Below are positions 43,230 to 52,237 of a DNA stretch of 64,000 bases, piece after piece. This stretch comes from an uncultured Eubacteriales bacterium (GTDB taxonomy: Bacteria > Bacillota > Clostridia > Oscillospirales > Acutalibacteraceae), in contig CAKTVV010000017.1 in assembly GCA_934630515.1 (NCBI GenBank), positions 1-64,000 on the forward strand. Direction: 5' to 3'. The position numbers and the translations under genes are program-made. Numbering within the stretch: the stretch's first letter is position 1; every line of letters starts with the position of its first letter. A model generated the notes under the pieces. It was not told the DNA's origin. It did not search any database and was given only the letters and a program-made list of their open reading frames with translations.

Positions 43230-46154
43230 TGTTGCAGACTTCTGCGGCGGCTGCGACTCATCCAGCAAAGCGGATGGTAACGGCGCCGGTGTATCCGCCT
43301 CGGCTGCCGACAGCTGCTGCGGTGCATCGTCCGGCAGAGGTGCCTTTTCCGTGCGGCGGCAGCCATACACCCGCAGCGCCCACAGCACCAGCAGCGCCAA
43401 ACTCGCCACGGAGATCAGCACCCCCGGCAGCAGCCCCGGTGCCCGATAGCGCAAGGTGAAGGTGTGACTGCCGGCGGTGATCTTCGCCGCCAGTAAAGCA
43501 CCGCCATCATCCAGACAGCCTACAGCGGCAGTTTCCACCGTCTGCCCGTCGATCTTCAGCTGCCAGCCGGCATCATATGGGATGGCAAACACCACCGCTC
43601 CATCCTCCCGGGCATTCAGCGTACCGGAGAGCTTTGTAGACTGCGCCTGCTGCACCTGTGTGCCGCTGTCCAGCGTCTCAATACACGCCGCCAGCTCCTC
43701 CGGCAGCAGCCGCTCCACATAAAAATGTCCGCTCAGGGAGCTGTCTCCCTCGATGATCGCCTCCACCTGCTCTCCGGCGGTCAGCGTCCCCAGATCGATG
43801 ATATACGGCTCATAGGGCGTCACGGAAAAGGTGTCCTGCAGTTCCCCCTCGGCGGTGTAGGTCGCCACCTGCACCGAATCGGCGGCGGAGCAATCCACAT
43901 ACGCAAAATACTGTCCCTCCGTCTCGACCGTCGCCGTGAACACGCCCCGTTCGTCGCCGTTGTATTTCGTAATGCTGTTATCGTAAACGCTCCCCTCATC
44001 AGCGGAGATCAGCGCCGATTCATACAGGGTCACGCTCCGCCCCAGCAGAGCGGAATACAGCTGCTCCTGACACCGGAAGGGTGCATAATCCTCGCCTACA
44101 TAGGACAGCGCCTGCTCCGACGCCGTATACGCCACCGGCAGCACCAGCCGGTTGCGGTAAATATAACGAGTAGCGCCCCCCACCGACACGCTGTCCACCA
44201 GCTCCAGCTGTGCATGATTCGTCAGACGCACCTCCAGCACCACATATCGGATGCCGAACAGAGCGTCCGGTGCCGCCGCAAAGCTATGATACAGGTAACT
44301 GTTCACCCCATTGACCGCATAGCCCAGCTGCCCCATGAATTTTGTGATGCCATAGGGGTTACTGGAGGCAAAGGTAGTCATGCCGTTATAGTGCTGCAGC
44401 GCCGTGTCCATACAGGTGCTGCGGGGCAGAAATTCCATCCGGGTGAACGCCAATCCCTCGTCCGCCGCCAGCTCCTCCGCCCGGCGCAGCGCCGCATCGG
44501 TGGCGGCGGTGGCAGCGTTATCCACATAATTCTCGTGATTGGTAAAGTTTTCCGAGTGGTTCATCGCCTGCAGGGCGTCGCCGCTGCTCAGCAGCAGCTC
44601 CGCCGCCACCAGTATGACCGCCAGCCGCTGCCCGATCCGCTCCGGCAGCTTCTTACGGGCGGTAAACAGCAGCAATGCGGCATAGAGCGCCAGCAGCAGC
44701 AGATTTTCATACAGCCGCTCGGCAGTGAGAGCGTCCCCGTCCAGCTTCTCCCACAGCACCAGATAGGCGGCGCAGCCGGCGAGACTGGCCAGCAGCGCCC
44801 GCACCGACACCCGCCGGGGACGGGTCAGCGCCCGCCCTGCCACCAGCAGCACCGCAAAGCACAGCAGAAACGAAAAACGATACGGCAGGTCATTGGGAGT
44901 ATGCAGCCCATGCCACAGCAGATCCCACTGGTTAACGGTGCAGCTCAGCGCCAGCACCGCCAGCAGCCCCCCCTCCGTCAACCGGCGGCGCAGCGGCACC
45001 GTCCGGTCGCAGAGCGATACCGGCAGCAGCAGCACCGCTATCACACCGCAATATACATTGGGCAGATTGCCGGAGCGAATGGTGGGCGATGCTCCGTAGA
45101 ACATCCGCCCCAACAGCTCAAACAGCGGAAAATTGGAATCAAACGACGGCATGGTACCGCCCGCTGCTGAGGTGCGGGACAGCGCCAGCGCCGTCGGCAC
45201 CAGTAGAAATGCTGCCAGTCCACCCGCCAGCAGGCTGGCGCCTGCGAAGCGTCCGCACGCCCGGGTGAGGGCACCCGCAGAGCGGGGCTGCCGCAGCAGC
45301 CACTGGAGAAAATACAGCACCAAAAACAGGCACAGCATGAAGCCGATGTAATAATTTGCATAGAGCGCCAATGCCAGCAGCAGCGCATAGGGCAGAAACC
45401 GCCCGGTATGCAGCATATGCTCCAGCCCCAGCACCACCAGCGGCAGCAGCGCCACGCCGTCCAGCCACATCACATTCCAGGAATACGCCAGCATATAGCC
45501 GGTCATGGCGTACAGCATTCCCAGAGCAATGACCGCCCCGCTGCGGCGCCGGTACACCGCCTGCGCACAGGCGGCAAAGGAACCCGCTGCCAGCGCAAAT
45601 TTCAGCAGCGTGATCAGCCAAATCCCCTCGCACAGCAGCCGGGTGGGAAACAGCACCAGCAGCAGATTCAGCGGACTTGCCAGATAGTAGGCAAAGGCGG
45701 GCAGATAGTTCGTCCCCAGCCCGATATGAAACGAATAAGTGGAAAACTCTCCATGAAGCAGCCGATACCGCAGTTCGTTGAGCAGCGGCGCATACTGGTG
45801 GTGCATATCCACCAGCATCACAGACTTCTCCCCCAGCGGCCATACCCCCAACCGGGCATAGCCAAGCAGCATCACCGCCAGCGTCAGCCCTGCCGCCGCC
45901 AACGGGCAAAACCATACGGACCGCTGCTGATACGTCGGGTGCAGCAGGGCAACATAAATCCCCGTGCCCAGCCCCGCCAGCAGCCCGGCGGCGCCCACCA
46001 GATACACCGCCCTCGCCCAATAGGCATCGGGGGCTGTGCCGCTGTTCCACAACCAGAGAAATACGGCGGCTGCCAGCAGCAGGAAGGACATCACCCCAAC
46101 GCAAAACCAGGTAATGCGGGTAGATGTCTCGTTAGATCGTAATGATTGTTTCAT
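43227..46154 (-). CDS. YfhO-family membrane protein
   Basis: 975 aa with many membrane helices in the N-terminal two thirds, a large extracytoplasmic beta-rich part (about 560-920) and a last helix (ISVASLALLVLWALRVYG). VMLVDMHHQYAPLLNELRYRLLHGEFSTYSF is the family hallmark. Related proteins are GT-C-like glycosyltransferases needed for glycosylation of teichoic acid in Firmicutes. It is the last gene of the moxR operon, 10 nt after the previous stop. AGGAGACA precedes the ATG. Confidence 0.9.
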   Translation of the reverse strand: MKQSLRSNETSTRITWFCVGVMSFLLLAAAVFLWLWNSGTAPDAYWARAVYLVGAAGLLAGLGTGIYVALLHPTYQQRSVWFCPLAAAGLTLAVMLLGYARLGVWPLGEKSVMLVDMHHQYAPLLNELRYRLLHGEFSTYSFHIGLGTNYLPAFAYYLASPLNLLLVLFPTRLLCEGIWLITLLKFALAAGSFAACAQAVYRRRSGAVIALGMLYAMTGYMLAYSWNVMWLDGVALLPLVVLGLEHMLHTGRFLPYALLLALALYANYYIGFMLCLFLVLYFLQWLLRQPRSAGALTRACGRFAGASLLAGGLAAFLLVPTALALSRTSAAGGTMPSFDSNFPLFELLGRMFYGASPTIRSGNLPNVYCGVIAVLLLPVSLCDRTVPLRRRLTEGGLLAVLALSCTVNQWDLLWHGLHTPNDLPYRFSFLLCFAVLLVAGRALTRPRRVSVRALLASLAGCAAYLVLWEKLDGDALTAERLYENLLLLALYAALLLFTARKKLPERIGQRLAVILVAAELLLSSGDALQAMNHSENFTNHENYVDNAATAATDAALRRAEELAADEGLAFTRMEFLPRSTCMDTALQHYNGMTTFASSNPYGITKFMGQLGYAVNGVNSYLYHSFAAAPDALFGIRYVVLEVRLTNHAQLELVDSVSVGGATRYIYRNRLVLPVAYTASEQALSYVGEDYAPFRCQEQLYSALLGRSVTLYESALISADEGSVYDNSITKYNGDERGVFTATVETEGQYFAYVDCSAADSVQVATYTAEGELQDTFSVTPYEPYIIDLGTLTAGEQVEAIIEGDSSLSGHFYVERLLPEELAACIETLDSGTQVQQAQSTKLSGTLNAREDGAVVFAIPYDAGWQLKIDGQTVETAAVGCLDDGGALLAAKITAGSHTFTLRYRAPGLLPGVLISVASLALLVLWALRVYGCRRTEKAPLPDDAPQQLSAAEADTPAPLPSALLDESQPPQKSAT

Positions 46155-46164
46155 GCCTTGTCTC

Positions 46165-48576
46165 CTATTTCACTTGAATCCGGCGCACCGCCCGAAAATG
46201 CCACCGCAGCAGCACCCGGCGGCGCACATTATACCGCAGCCAGCCCAAGCGCCGCCGCACGGTATTCTCCAGCGCCGTATGGGCGTCGGCGAGCCTCTCC
46301 GTCTGCTCCTCTGTGGGCAAATGATCACCGTAATGCAGCGCCATCACCGGACGCAGCGCCAGCCGCAACCGGTCGGTCTCCTCCGCACCCAGCAGCGGCT
46401 CCGCCCGGTTCAGACAGGCGGTGAGCGTATCGCCGGTGCGCAGCGGACAGCCCAGCCCCGCCAGCTGACGGAGTATATCCTGATAATAGTATTCTGCCCG
46501 GCGAGCCGCCACCGGATACCGCCGCCGCACCATCCCCGGACGCAGCAGCACCGCCGACAGTATACCCCGCAGCACCGCTGCCAGCACCACCAGCCCGCCT
46601 AACGCTGCCAGCAGCCATTCCAGCCGGATCACCAGAGTCCCTCCCTCCGGCGTTTCCGGCTCTTCCGGCTTCTCCGGCTCTTCCGGCTCCTCAGGCTTTT
46701 CCGGTTCCGTCGGCTCCTCCGGCGTCGGCGTCTCCTCCGGCTCGTCCGCCTCCTGCTGCTTCTGCACCAATCGGATTCGCCGCTCCGCCAGCAAATTGGC
46801 AGCCGGGTTCGGATCGTAGCTCAACCAGCCGATCCCCCGGAAGTAGCACTCCACCCACGCATATGCCTGAGCTGTGTCCGCCACGGTGTAGTCGCCCTGC
46901 TGCACCAGCCGGTAGCCCGCCGCCAGCCGGGCGGGGATCCCCAGCGACCGTGCCATCGTCGCCATCGCCGTCGCATAATAGACCGAATAGCCCGCCTTTT
47001 GCTCCAACAGCTGATCCACCACCGTATCCCCGACGCCGAAAGGACCCGGCTGGTCGGTATAGCGAAATCCGGCGGATGCACTGAAATACCGGCACAGCCG
47101 TGCCGCCTGCTCCAGCGTCGTATCGCAGTCGGCGGCACAGAGGGCGGCGATCTCCGCCGCCTTTTTGGAATACCTCTTCGGCAGCTGGGTATACCGTTTC
47201 AGCTGCTCCGGATCGTCCAGGATCGGGTCATTTTTCACCGTCGAGCCGATCGCCAGCAGCTTCACAATGGAATCCTCGTCCAGTGCCGCCGCCCAGTACA
47301 CCGCAGCCCGGAGGGTGTATTCATACCCATTCGGCATGGTGAAAAAGGTCAGCACCTCGCCATGGTCGTTGAACAGCAGCGGATTCTTGGTAGCCGTCTG
47401 CTCGGTGATCCCGGCGGTCTGCCCGATGGTGCCCAGGAAATTGGTGCCCTGCGTCATCTTCACATGGATCGTCCCCCGACGGGCGACCGTATCCATCTCC
47501 TCTTTCCATGTCCGGCTTTTGATCGCCTGCGAGTCCAGCAGCTCGGTCTGCTTCTGTCCGGCGGGACCGTTCAGCCGATACGCCGTGGAAAACGCCTTGG
47601 ACCACAGCTTCCCATCGTAGGTATCAAAGGTCGTCACCCGCATCAGCAGCCCCGCCGGGGCGTCCGTGACCGCCAGCACCGCCGAGGCGGGCGGCTTGCG
47701 GTTACCGCCGATGTGCGAGCGTCTCGGCTGCAGCCCAAGCATACGCAGGGTCACATCGTCCGCCTCTTTTTGCTCCGTCAGATACAAGCCGGTGGCTGCC
47801 TGTGCATCCGCCGTCCATTCCGAGCTGCGCCGGGTACGCAGATGCGAGGTGTCCTCCGGCAGCAGCCACAGCATTCCTGCCGCCGTCGCTATGCACAGCA
47901 CCCCCGCCACCGTCGGAACCACCCACTGCCGCCCCAGCGGCGTATATCGATCAAGCCGGGAAAACACCCGGCGACCCACATATTTATCCCGGGCAATAAG
48001 CGGAAAACCGCCCGCCAGAAAAGCGGCGATCGCCGGCACATCCGCCTGACTGTTACCGAATGCCACCACCAGCACCAGCGCCGTCACACACAGCAGCAGC
48101 GGGATCCACGCCCGGCGGCACAGCCGCACCATGGCAAACAGCAGCAAATCCGCCCCGACATTCACCAGAATGTGTACCAGCCGCATATTCTCCGGAGTAA
48201 ACAGCGGCGAGCTCTGCGGCAGATTTTTCAGCCACCAGGCGGCAAACGCCACCCCCTGCCGCCACGCCTCCTCCAGCGGTATTTTCGCCGCCAGCAGCCA
48301 GATCCGCCCACCAAGCAACGCCGCTCCCAACGCCGCCAGCGGCAGAAACCACCGCCGGGTCAGCAGCGCCGCCGCCAGCATACAAGCACCGGTCTGCCAC
48401 AGCAGCGTCGGCACGCCGAGGGGATACGGAAACTGCACATTCAGCAGCAAGGCGACCCCCACCGCCAGCAGCCAGCCGCAGACGACCTCCCAGAGAAATT
48501 CTGCCCGGCTTTCCTTTGCCGCCGGGCGTTCCGGCTTTGCCGTGGGGCGAGCCGGCACACGTCTCCTGTGTCTCAC
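46165..48576 (-). CDS. Transglutaminase-fold membrane protein, catalytic residues replaced
   Basis: 803 aa. N-terminal membrane helices (about 25-240) are followed by an extracytoplasmic transglutaminase-like core (about 480-600), a Pro/Glu repeat linker (EEPEEPEKPEEPE), another helix and a C-terminal DUF4129-like tail. In active members the core reads GYCxxFA and HAWVE. Here it is GYSVYYATA (Ser531) and AYAWVECYF (Tyr572); Asp588 of YDPNP remains. It therefore looks like a pseudo-enzyme. The start is a GTG overlapping the DUF58 stop (GTGA). Confidence 0.9.
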   Translation of the reverse strand: MRHRRRVPARPTAKPERPAAKESRAEFLWEVVCGWLLAVGVALLLNVQFPYPLGVPTLLWQTGACMLAAALLTRRWFLPLAALGAALLGGRIWLLAAKIPLEEAWRQGVAFAAWWLKNLPQSSPLFTPENMRLVHILVNVGADLLLFAMVRLCRRAWIPLLLCVTALVLVVAFGNSQADVPAIAAFLAGGFPLIARDKYVGRRVFSRLDRYTPLGRQWVVPTVAGVLCIATAAGMLWLLPEDTSHLRTRRSSEWTADAQAATGLYLTEQKEADDVTLRMLGLQPRRSHIGGNRKPPASAVLAVTDAPAGLLMRVTTFDTYDGKLWSKAFSTAYRLNGPAGQKQTELLDSQAIKSRTWKEEMDTVARRGTIHVKMTQGTNFLGTIGQTAGITEQTATKNPLLFNDHGEVLTFFTMPNGYEYTLRAAVYWAAALDEDSIVKLLAIGSTVKNDPILDDPEQLKRYTQLPKRYSKKAAEIAALCAADCDTTLEQAARLCRYFSASAGFRYTDQPGPFGVGDTVVDQLLEQKAGYSVYYATAMATMARSLGIPARLAAGYRLVQQGDYTVADTAQAYAWVECYFRGIGWLSYDPNPAANLLAERRIRLVQKQQEADEPEETPTPEEPTEPEKPEEPEEPEKPEEPETPEGGTLVIRLEWLLAALGGLVVLAAVLRGILSAVLLRPGMVRRRYPVAARRAEYYYQDILRQLAGLGCPLRTGDTLTACLNRAEPLLGAEETDRLRLALRPVMALHYGDHLPTEEQTERLADAHTALENTVRRRLGWLRYNVRRRVLLRWHFRAVRRIQVK

Positions 48577-49778
48577 AGCACATCCCCCACCTTCTCCGGA
48601 ATATCCGCCGTCTGACCAAGCCGCACGACCTGCGCAAAGCTATCCTCTCCGAAAAGCGTGGATGCATCCGCTCCCGTCTGCGGCTCCGTCGGCACCAGAC
48701 AGGATACCTGCAGACCATGCTCCTGCAAGGTATGCAAAGATGTCAGCAGTGCTGCGGAGGGCTGTGCGGTCACCACCCGCACGGCGCCTACGGCAATAAA
48801 GTCCGCATCCCGCAGCTGCCAGGGATCCAACGGCTGGGGCAACGTCCAGAATTTTGCCTCCGCCAGCTGCCGCCGCAGCGGCTCCAGCTCCGTCTCCTCC
48901 CGCAGCCAGCATTCGGTCATCCAGACGCCATCCGCCACCCGCACCAGCAGCAGCCGCACAGTCTGACCAGCCGTCAGGGCATGCTGCACCAGCGACAGAG
49001 CCGTCTCCGCCGCCAGATCCGCCAGCGCTGCCGTTTCCTTGCCGGGGCATGCCATGTCCAGCAAAAGCAGCAGCTGCGCACTACCCTGCGCCTCATACTG
49101 GCGCACATAGAGCTTGCCCGCCCGGGCCGTCTGCTTCCAATGGATGCGCCGCAGCGAATCCCCGGTCTGATACAGGCGGGTATCCCCGAACAGCTCCCCG
49201 TCCGAGGCGCTGTGACCCTGCCCGGCAGAAGCGCCGCTGCCAGCTGCCAGCGGCTCGCCCCCGGACAGCGGATACGCCCGAGGCAACACCAACAGCGGCT
49301 GCTGCAACCGACGGCAACGAAACGGCGGCAGCGAAAACAGACCGAATACGTCCTGCACCCGCAGCCGCTCCGGACCCACCATCCAGCACCCCCGGTGGGG
49401 GCAATCCAATTCAAAGGCAAACCGGCGTGACCGCCGCCCCAGCGAAGGCAGCAAAAATAGAGCGTGGCGCTGCCGCAGAGCTTTCTGTGCCTTACCCGCA
49501 CCCGGCGGAAGAATGGACACATGTCCCAGCACCGGCAGCAGCACCACACCTTGCAGCGACAGGGTGTAGGTCACCGTCGATTCCCGCAGCACCTCGTCCG
49601 CCGACAGCGTCCCCTCCGCCCGCAGAGATAAAGCCACCGACAGCATAGACACCACCGCATAGGCGATAAACACCCCGATGCACAGCCCCGCCATCAGCAG
49701 GCTCCGCAGTCCGCTGCCCAGCGCCAATATCAGCAGCCCTCCGTCCAGCAGAAGGCAGATCGTTCCCCGTACCGTCAT
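48573..49778 (-). CDS. DUF58 domain protein
   Basis: 401 aa. Two N-terminal membrane helices are followed by the DUF58 core with DTRLYQTGDSLRRIHWKQTARAGKLYVRQYEAQ, whose RxIHWK-AR pattern defines the family, in a VWA-like fold. The start at 49778 has GGAGAGGAG upstream; an ATG at 49811 inside moxR has only a weak site. DUF58 proteins are usual partners of MoxR ATPases in envelope-associated complexes. Confidence 0.9.
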   Translation of the reverse strand: MTVRGTICLLLDGGLLILALGSGLRSLLMAGLCIGVFIAYAVVSMLSVALSLRAEGTLSADEVLRESTVTYTLSLQGVVLLPVLGHVSILPPGAGKAQKALRQRHALFLLPSLGRRSRRFAFELDCPHRGCWMVGPERLRVQDVFGLFSLPPFRCRRLQQPLLVLPRAYPLSGGEPLAAGSGASAGQGHSASDGELFGDTRLYQTGDSLRRIHWKQTARAGKLYVRQYEAQGSAQLLLLLDMACPGKETAALADLAAETALSLVQHALTAGQTVRLLLVRVADGVWMTECWLREETELEPLRRQLAEAKFWTLPQPLDPWQLRDADFIAVGAVRVVTAQPSAALLTSLHTLQEHGLQVSCLVPTEPQTGADASTLFGEDSFAQVVRLGQTADIPEKVGDVL

Positions 49779-49803
49779 GACCGACCGCTCCTCTCCGGGG
49801 GCA

Positions 49804-50745
49804 TCAGCCACGCACCTTCGGCACCCGTAGCGAGCGCAGAATGTCCGTCACCACATCCTCCGCCGTGGTACCGGGGGCGCCGGAGCGATTCTTCATCACC
49901 ATCCGGTGCGCCAGCACGCAGGGAGCCAGCTCCTGAATATCCTCCGGCAGCACATAATCCCGCCCCTCCAGAATCGCCCGTCCGCAGGATGCCCGCATCA
50001 GAGCGATGGAGCCGCGGGGGCTGACGCCCAGCGCTACCCCCTCGGTACTGCGGGTGGTCTCCACCACCTGCACCATATACTCCATCAACGCCTCGTCCAC
50101 CCGGATGGTGGGCAGCGCCTGCTGCATCGCCAGAATATCCGCCGCATCCGCCACCGGCTCCAACCGGGTTCGATCCGTGACCGACCGATGGCTGCGGAGA
50201 ATCTCCAGCTCCTCCGCCCGGGTGGGATATCCCATATGGATCTGCATCAGAAACCGATCCAGCTGCGCCTCCGGCAACGGATACGTCCCCGCCATCTCCA
50301 CCGGATTCTGCGTCGCCAGCACCATAAAGGGATGGGGCAGCGGATAGGTCACCCCATCCACCGTCACCTGCCGCTCCTGCATGGCCTCCAGCAGCGCCGC
50401 CTGCGTCTTGGGGCTGGCTCGGTTGATCTCATCCGCCAGCACGATCTGATTATGGACGCTGCCGGAATGAAATACCGAGTCGCCGCTTTGCAAACGGATC
50501 ACGTTGAAGCCGGTGATGTCGGAGGGCAACACATCAGGCGTGAACTGGATGCGCTGAAAGGAGCAGCCCAGCGACGCAGCCAGCGCCGACACCGCCGTGG
50601 TTTTCCCCAGACCCGGCAGATCCTCCACCAGCACATGACCGGCACAGATCAAAGCGATCAGCAGCCGGTCGATGACCGCATCCTTGCCGATCACCGCCTG
50701 CTGCATATTCCGTTTGATGGCTTGCAGACAGCTTGCAAACTCCAT
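49804..50745 (-). CDS. MoxR-family AAA+ ATPase
   Basis: 313 aa. Walker A EDLPGLGKTTAV, Walker B VLADEINRASPKTQAALLEAMQE, and sensor-1 VLATQNPVEMAGTYPLPEAQLDRF. MoxR proteins act as chaperone-like ATPases on VWA-domain partners. It heads the operon moxR-DUF58-transglutaminase-yfhO, with GGAGGGAATCC before the ATG and a leader of about 290 nt. Confidence 0.95.
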   Translation of the reverse strand: MEFASCLQAIKRNMQQAVIGKDAVIDRLLIALICAGHVLVEDLPGLGKTTAVSALAASLGCSFQRIQFTPDVLPSDITGFNVIRLQSGDSVFHSGSVHNQIVLADEINRASPKTQAALLEAMQERQVTVDGVTYPLPHPFMVLATQNPVEMAGTYPLPEAQLDRFLMQIHMGYPTRAEELEILRSHRSVTDRTRLEPVADAADILAMQQALPTIRVDEALMEYMVQVVETTRSTEGVALGVSPRGSIALMRASCGRAILEGRDYVLPEDIQELAPCVLAHRMVMKNRSGAPGTTAEDVVTDILRSLRVPKVRG

Positions 50746-51042
50746 GGATTCCCTCCTGTAATGCTTTCATCTAACCAACGCACGGGATACGGCCGCTCCC
50801 GAATCGGTATATCCCGTATTGCTTTTCTTATCATTTGGGATACGACTGTATTTCCGTGTTTTCCGACCTTCAAGGCAGAAAATATTCTCGCACCCGGTCA
50901 GCAATTTCGGTAAACCGCGTATTGCAGCGGCGGGACAGCCCGACCGAAGAAACGGCCGTATCCCATGCGAGAGCATCAAAGCCGCTGCGCACGGCTTCGT
51001 CCCGAAATCCGTCATATCCCAATGACTCTGTCTAACCAAATA
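50746..51042 (-). other. Long leader of the moxR operon with GGGATA-type repeats
   Basis: No gene is supported. GGGATACGGCCG (50784-50795) is repeated inverted as CGGCCGTATCCC (50953-50964). Further GGGATACG occurs at 50837, and ATCCC(G)TAT-like copies at about 50811 and 51013. CTAACCAA occurs at 50771 and about 51032. It could be a structured leader, an operator cluster or a decayed palindromic element. Confidence 0.5.
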
Positions 51043-51071
51043 ATTATACCGGATTCTTTGCGAGGGGACAA
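51043..51071 (-). promoter_or_regulatory. Promoter of the moxR operon
   Basis: Minus strand: -35 TTGTCC (51066-51071), 17-bp spacer, -10 TATAAT (51043-51048). Confidence 0.75.
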
Positions 51072-51129
51072 TGGTGGTTTCACCCAAAAAAACGCCAGAA
51101 AACCTATGCACAATGCCAGTCAGCGACCG

Positions 51130-51158
51130 TTGACTTTCGGGATTCCTCTTGCTATAAT
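51130..51158 (+). promoter_or_regulatory. Promoter of the PhnP-like hydrolase gene
   Basis: -35 TTGACT (51130-51135), 17-bp spacer, -10 TATAAT (51153-51158), about 34 bp before the start. Confidence 0.8.
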
Positions 51159-51191
51159 GGGGAAAAACAAAAAACGGAGGATCACCGGACA

Positions 51192-52019
51192 ATGCAATTG
51201 ATTTATTTGGGTACTGCCGCGGCAGAGGGGATTCCCGGCGCTTTCTGCTCCTGCGCCATTTGCCAGGAGGCGCGCCGGCTGGGCGGGCGCAATATCCGCA
51301 CCCGCAGCCAGGCGCTCATCGACGGACAGCTGTTGCTGGATCTGGGGCCGGACACCTATCTCCACACCCTGTACGGCCGGCTGGATTTACGCAAGGTCCA
51401 TACCTGTCTCATCACCCACACCCACTCCGACCACCTGTATGCGGAGGAGCTGTACAACCGCTGCCCCGGGTTCGCCCATATGGACGCGGAATTTCCGCTG
51501 ACCGTATACGGCTCCGCCGAGACCGCCGCACAATTGCAGGCGCAGCTGGGAGGCGTCCTGTTGGACTCCGACCGGGTGCTCACCCAGACCGTGGAACCGT
51601 TTGTCACCTTTGAGACCCACGGGTATACCGTCACGCCGCTGCCGGCGCAACACGGCACTGCGCAGCCGCTGGTATACATCATCCAAAAGGACGGCAAGGC
51701 GCTGCTGTACGCCCACGATACCAGCAGCTTTGACGAGGAGACCTGGAGCTGGCTGGAAAGCAGCGGGCTGCATCTGGATCTGGTGTCCATGGACTGCACC
51801 TCCGGGATTGTCCATATTGAGTATCGAGGTCACATGAACTTTGAGCGGAATGCTGCGTTTGTGGAGCGGCTGCGCCGGGCAGGGGTCATCGACGACCGCA
51901 CCCGGCTCATCGCCAACCATTTCTCCCACAACGGCTGCATCAGCTACGACGACGCACTGGATCCCGCCGTCAACGGCGGACTGGAGATCTCCTACGACGG
52001 TATGACTGTGGAAATTTAA
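51192..52019 (+). CDS. PhnP-like metallo-beta-lactamase-fold hydrolase
   Basis: 275 aa. It starts LIYLGTAAAEGIPGAFCSCAICQEARRLGGRNIRTRSQ, the PhnP-type N-terminus with a zinc-like Cys pair (CSCAIC), and has the metal motif THTHSDHLY, later HDTSSF and ANHFSHNG. PhnP is a cyclic phosphodiesterase in phosphonate use, but no phn genes are present, so the substrate here is open. GGAGG precedes the ATG; it is monocistronic. Confidence 0.9.
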   Translation: MQLIYLGTAAAEGIPGAFCSCAICQEARRLGGRNIRTRSQALIDGQLLLDLGPDTYLHTLYGRLDLRKVHTCLITHTHSDHLYAEELYNRCPGFAHMDAEFPLTVYGSAETAAQLQAQLGGVLLDSDRVLTQTVEPFVTFETHGYTVTPLPAQHGTAQPLVYIIQKDGKALLYAHDTSSFDEETWSWLESSGLHLDLVSMDCTSGIVHIEYRGHMNFERNAAFVERLRRAGVIDDRTRLIANHFSHNGCISYDDALDPAVNGGLEISYDGMTVEI

Positions 52020-52053
52020 CGGCAGCACGCAGACGCTGCCCATATCGACTCAA

Positions 52054-52092
52054 AAAACAGTGGTTGCCGCCGCAGCAGCAACCACTGTTTTC
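52054..52092. terminator. Bidirectional terminator
   Basis: Stem AACAGTGGTTGC / GCAACCACTGTT with 10-nt loop, A-rich before and TTT after, between two convergent genes. Confidence 0.85.
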
Positions 52093-52237
52093 ATGCATGA
52101 GATATGCGCTCGGAGATTTTCGACGAACCGCATATTTTAGCGGCGCATTGCCCGCCAAAGAAAACTGCCGTGTTCCGCACACAGGGTCGCAAAGGCAGCC
52201 AACATGCGATCTCGCCGAAAAAGCGTCCCGCCTATAC

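Noticed and set aside
50767..51192. 141-codon frame upstream of moxR on the minus strand
   Set aside because: No family resemblance, no ribosome site, and it spans the promoters of both neighbouring transcripts; treated as leader DNA.
51192..52019. Phosphonate (C-P lyase) pathway suggested by the PhnP-like gene
   Set aside because: No other phn gene is nearby; the fold family is used for many cyclic phosphodiester or lactone substrates.
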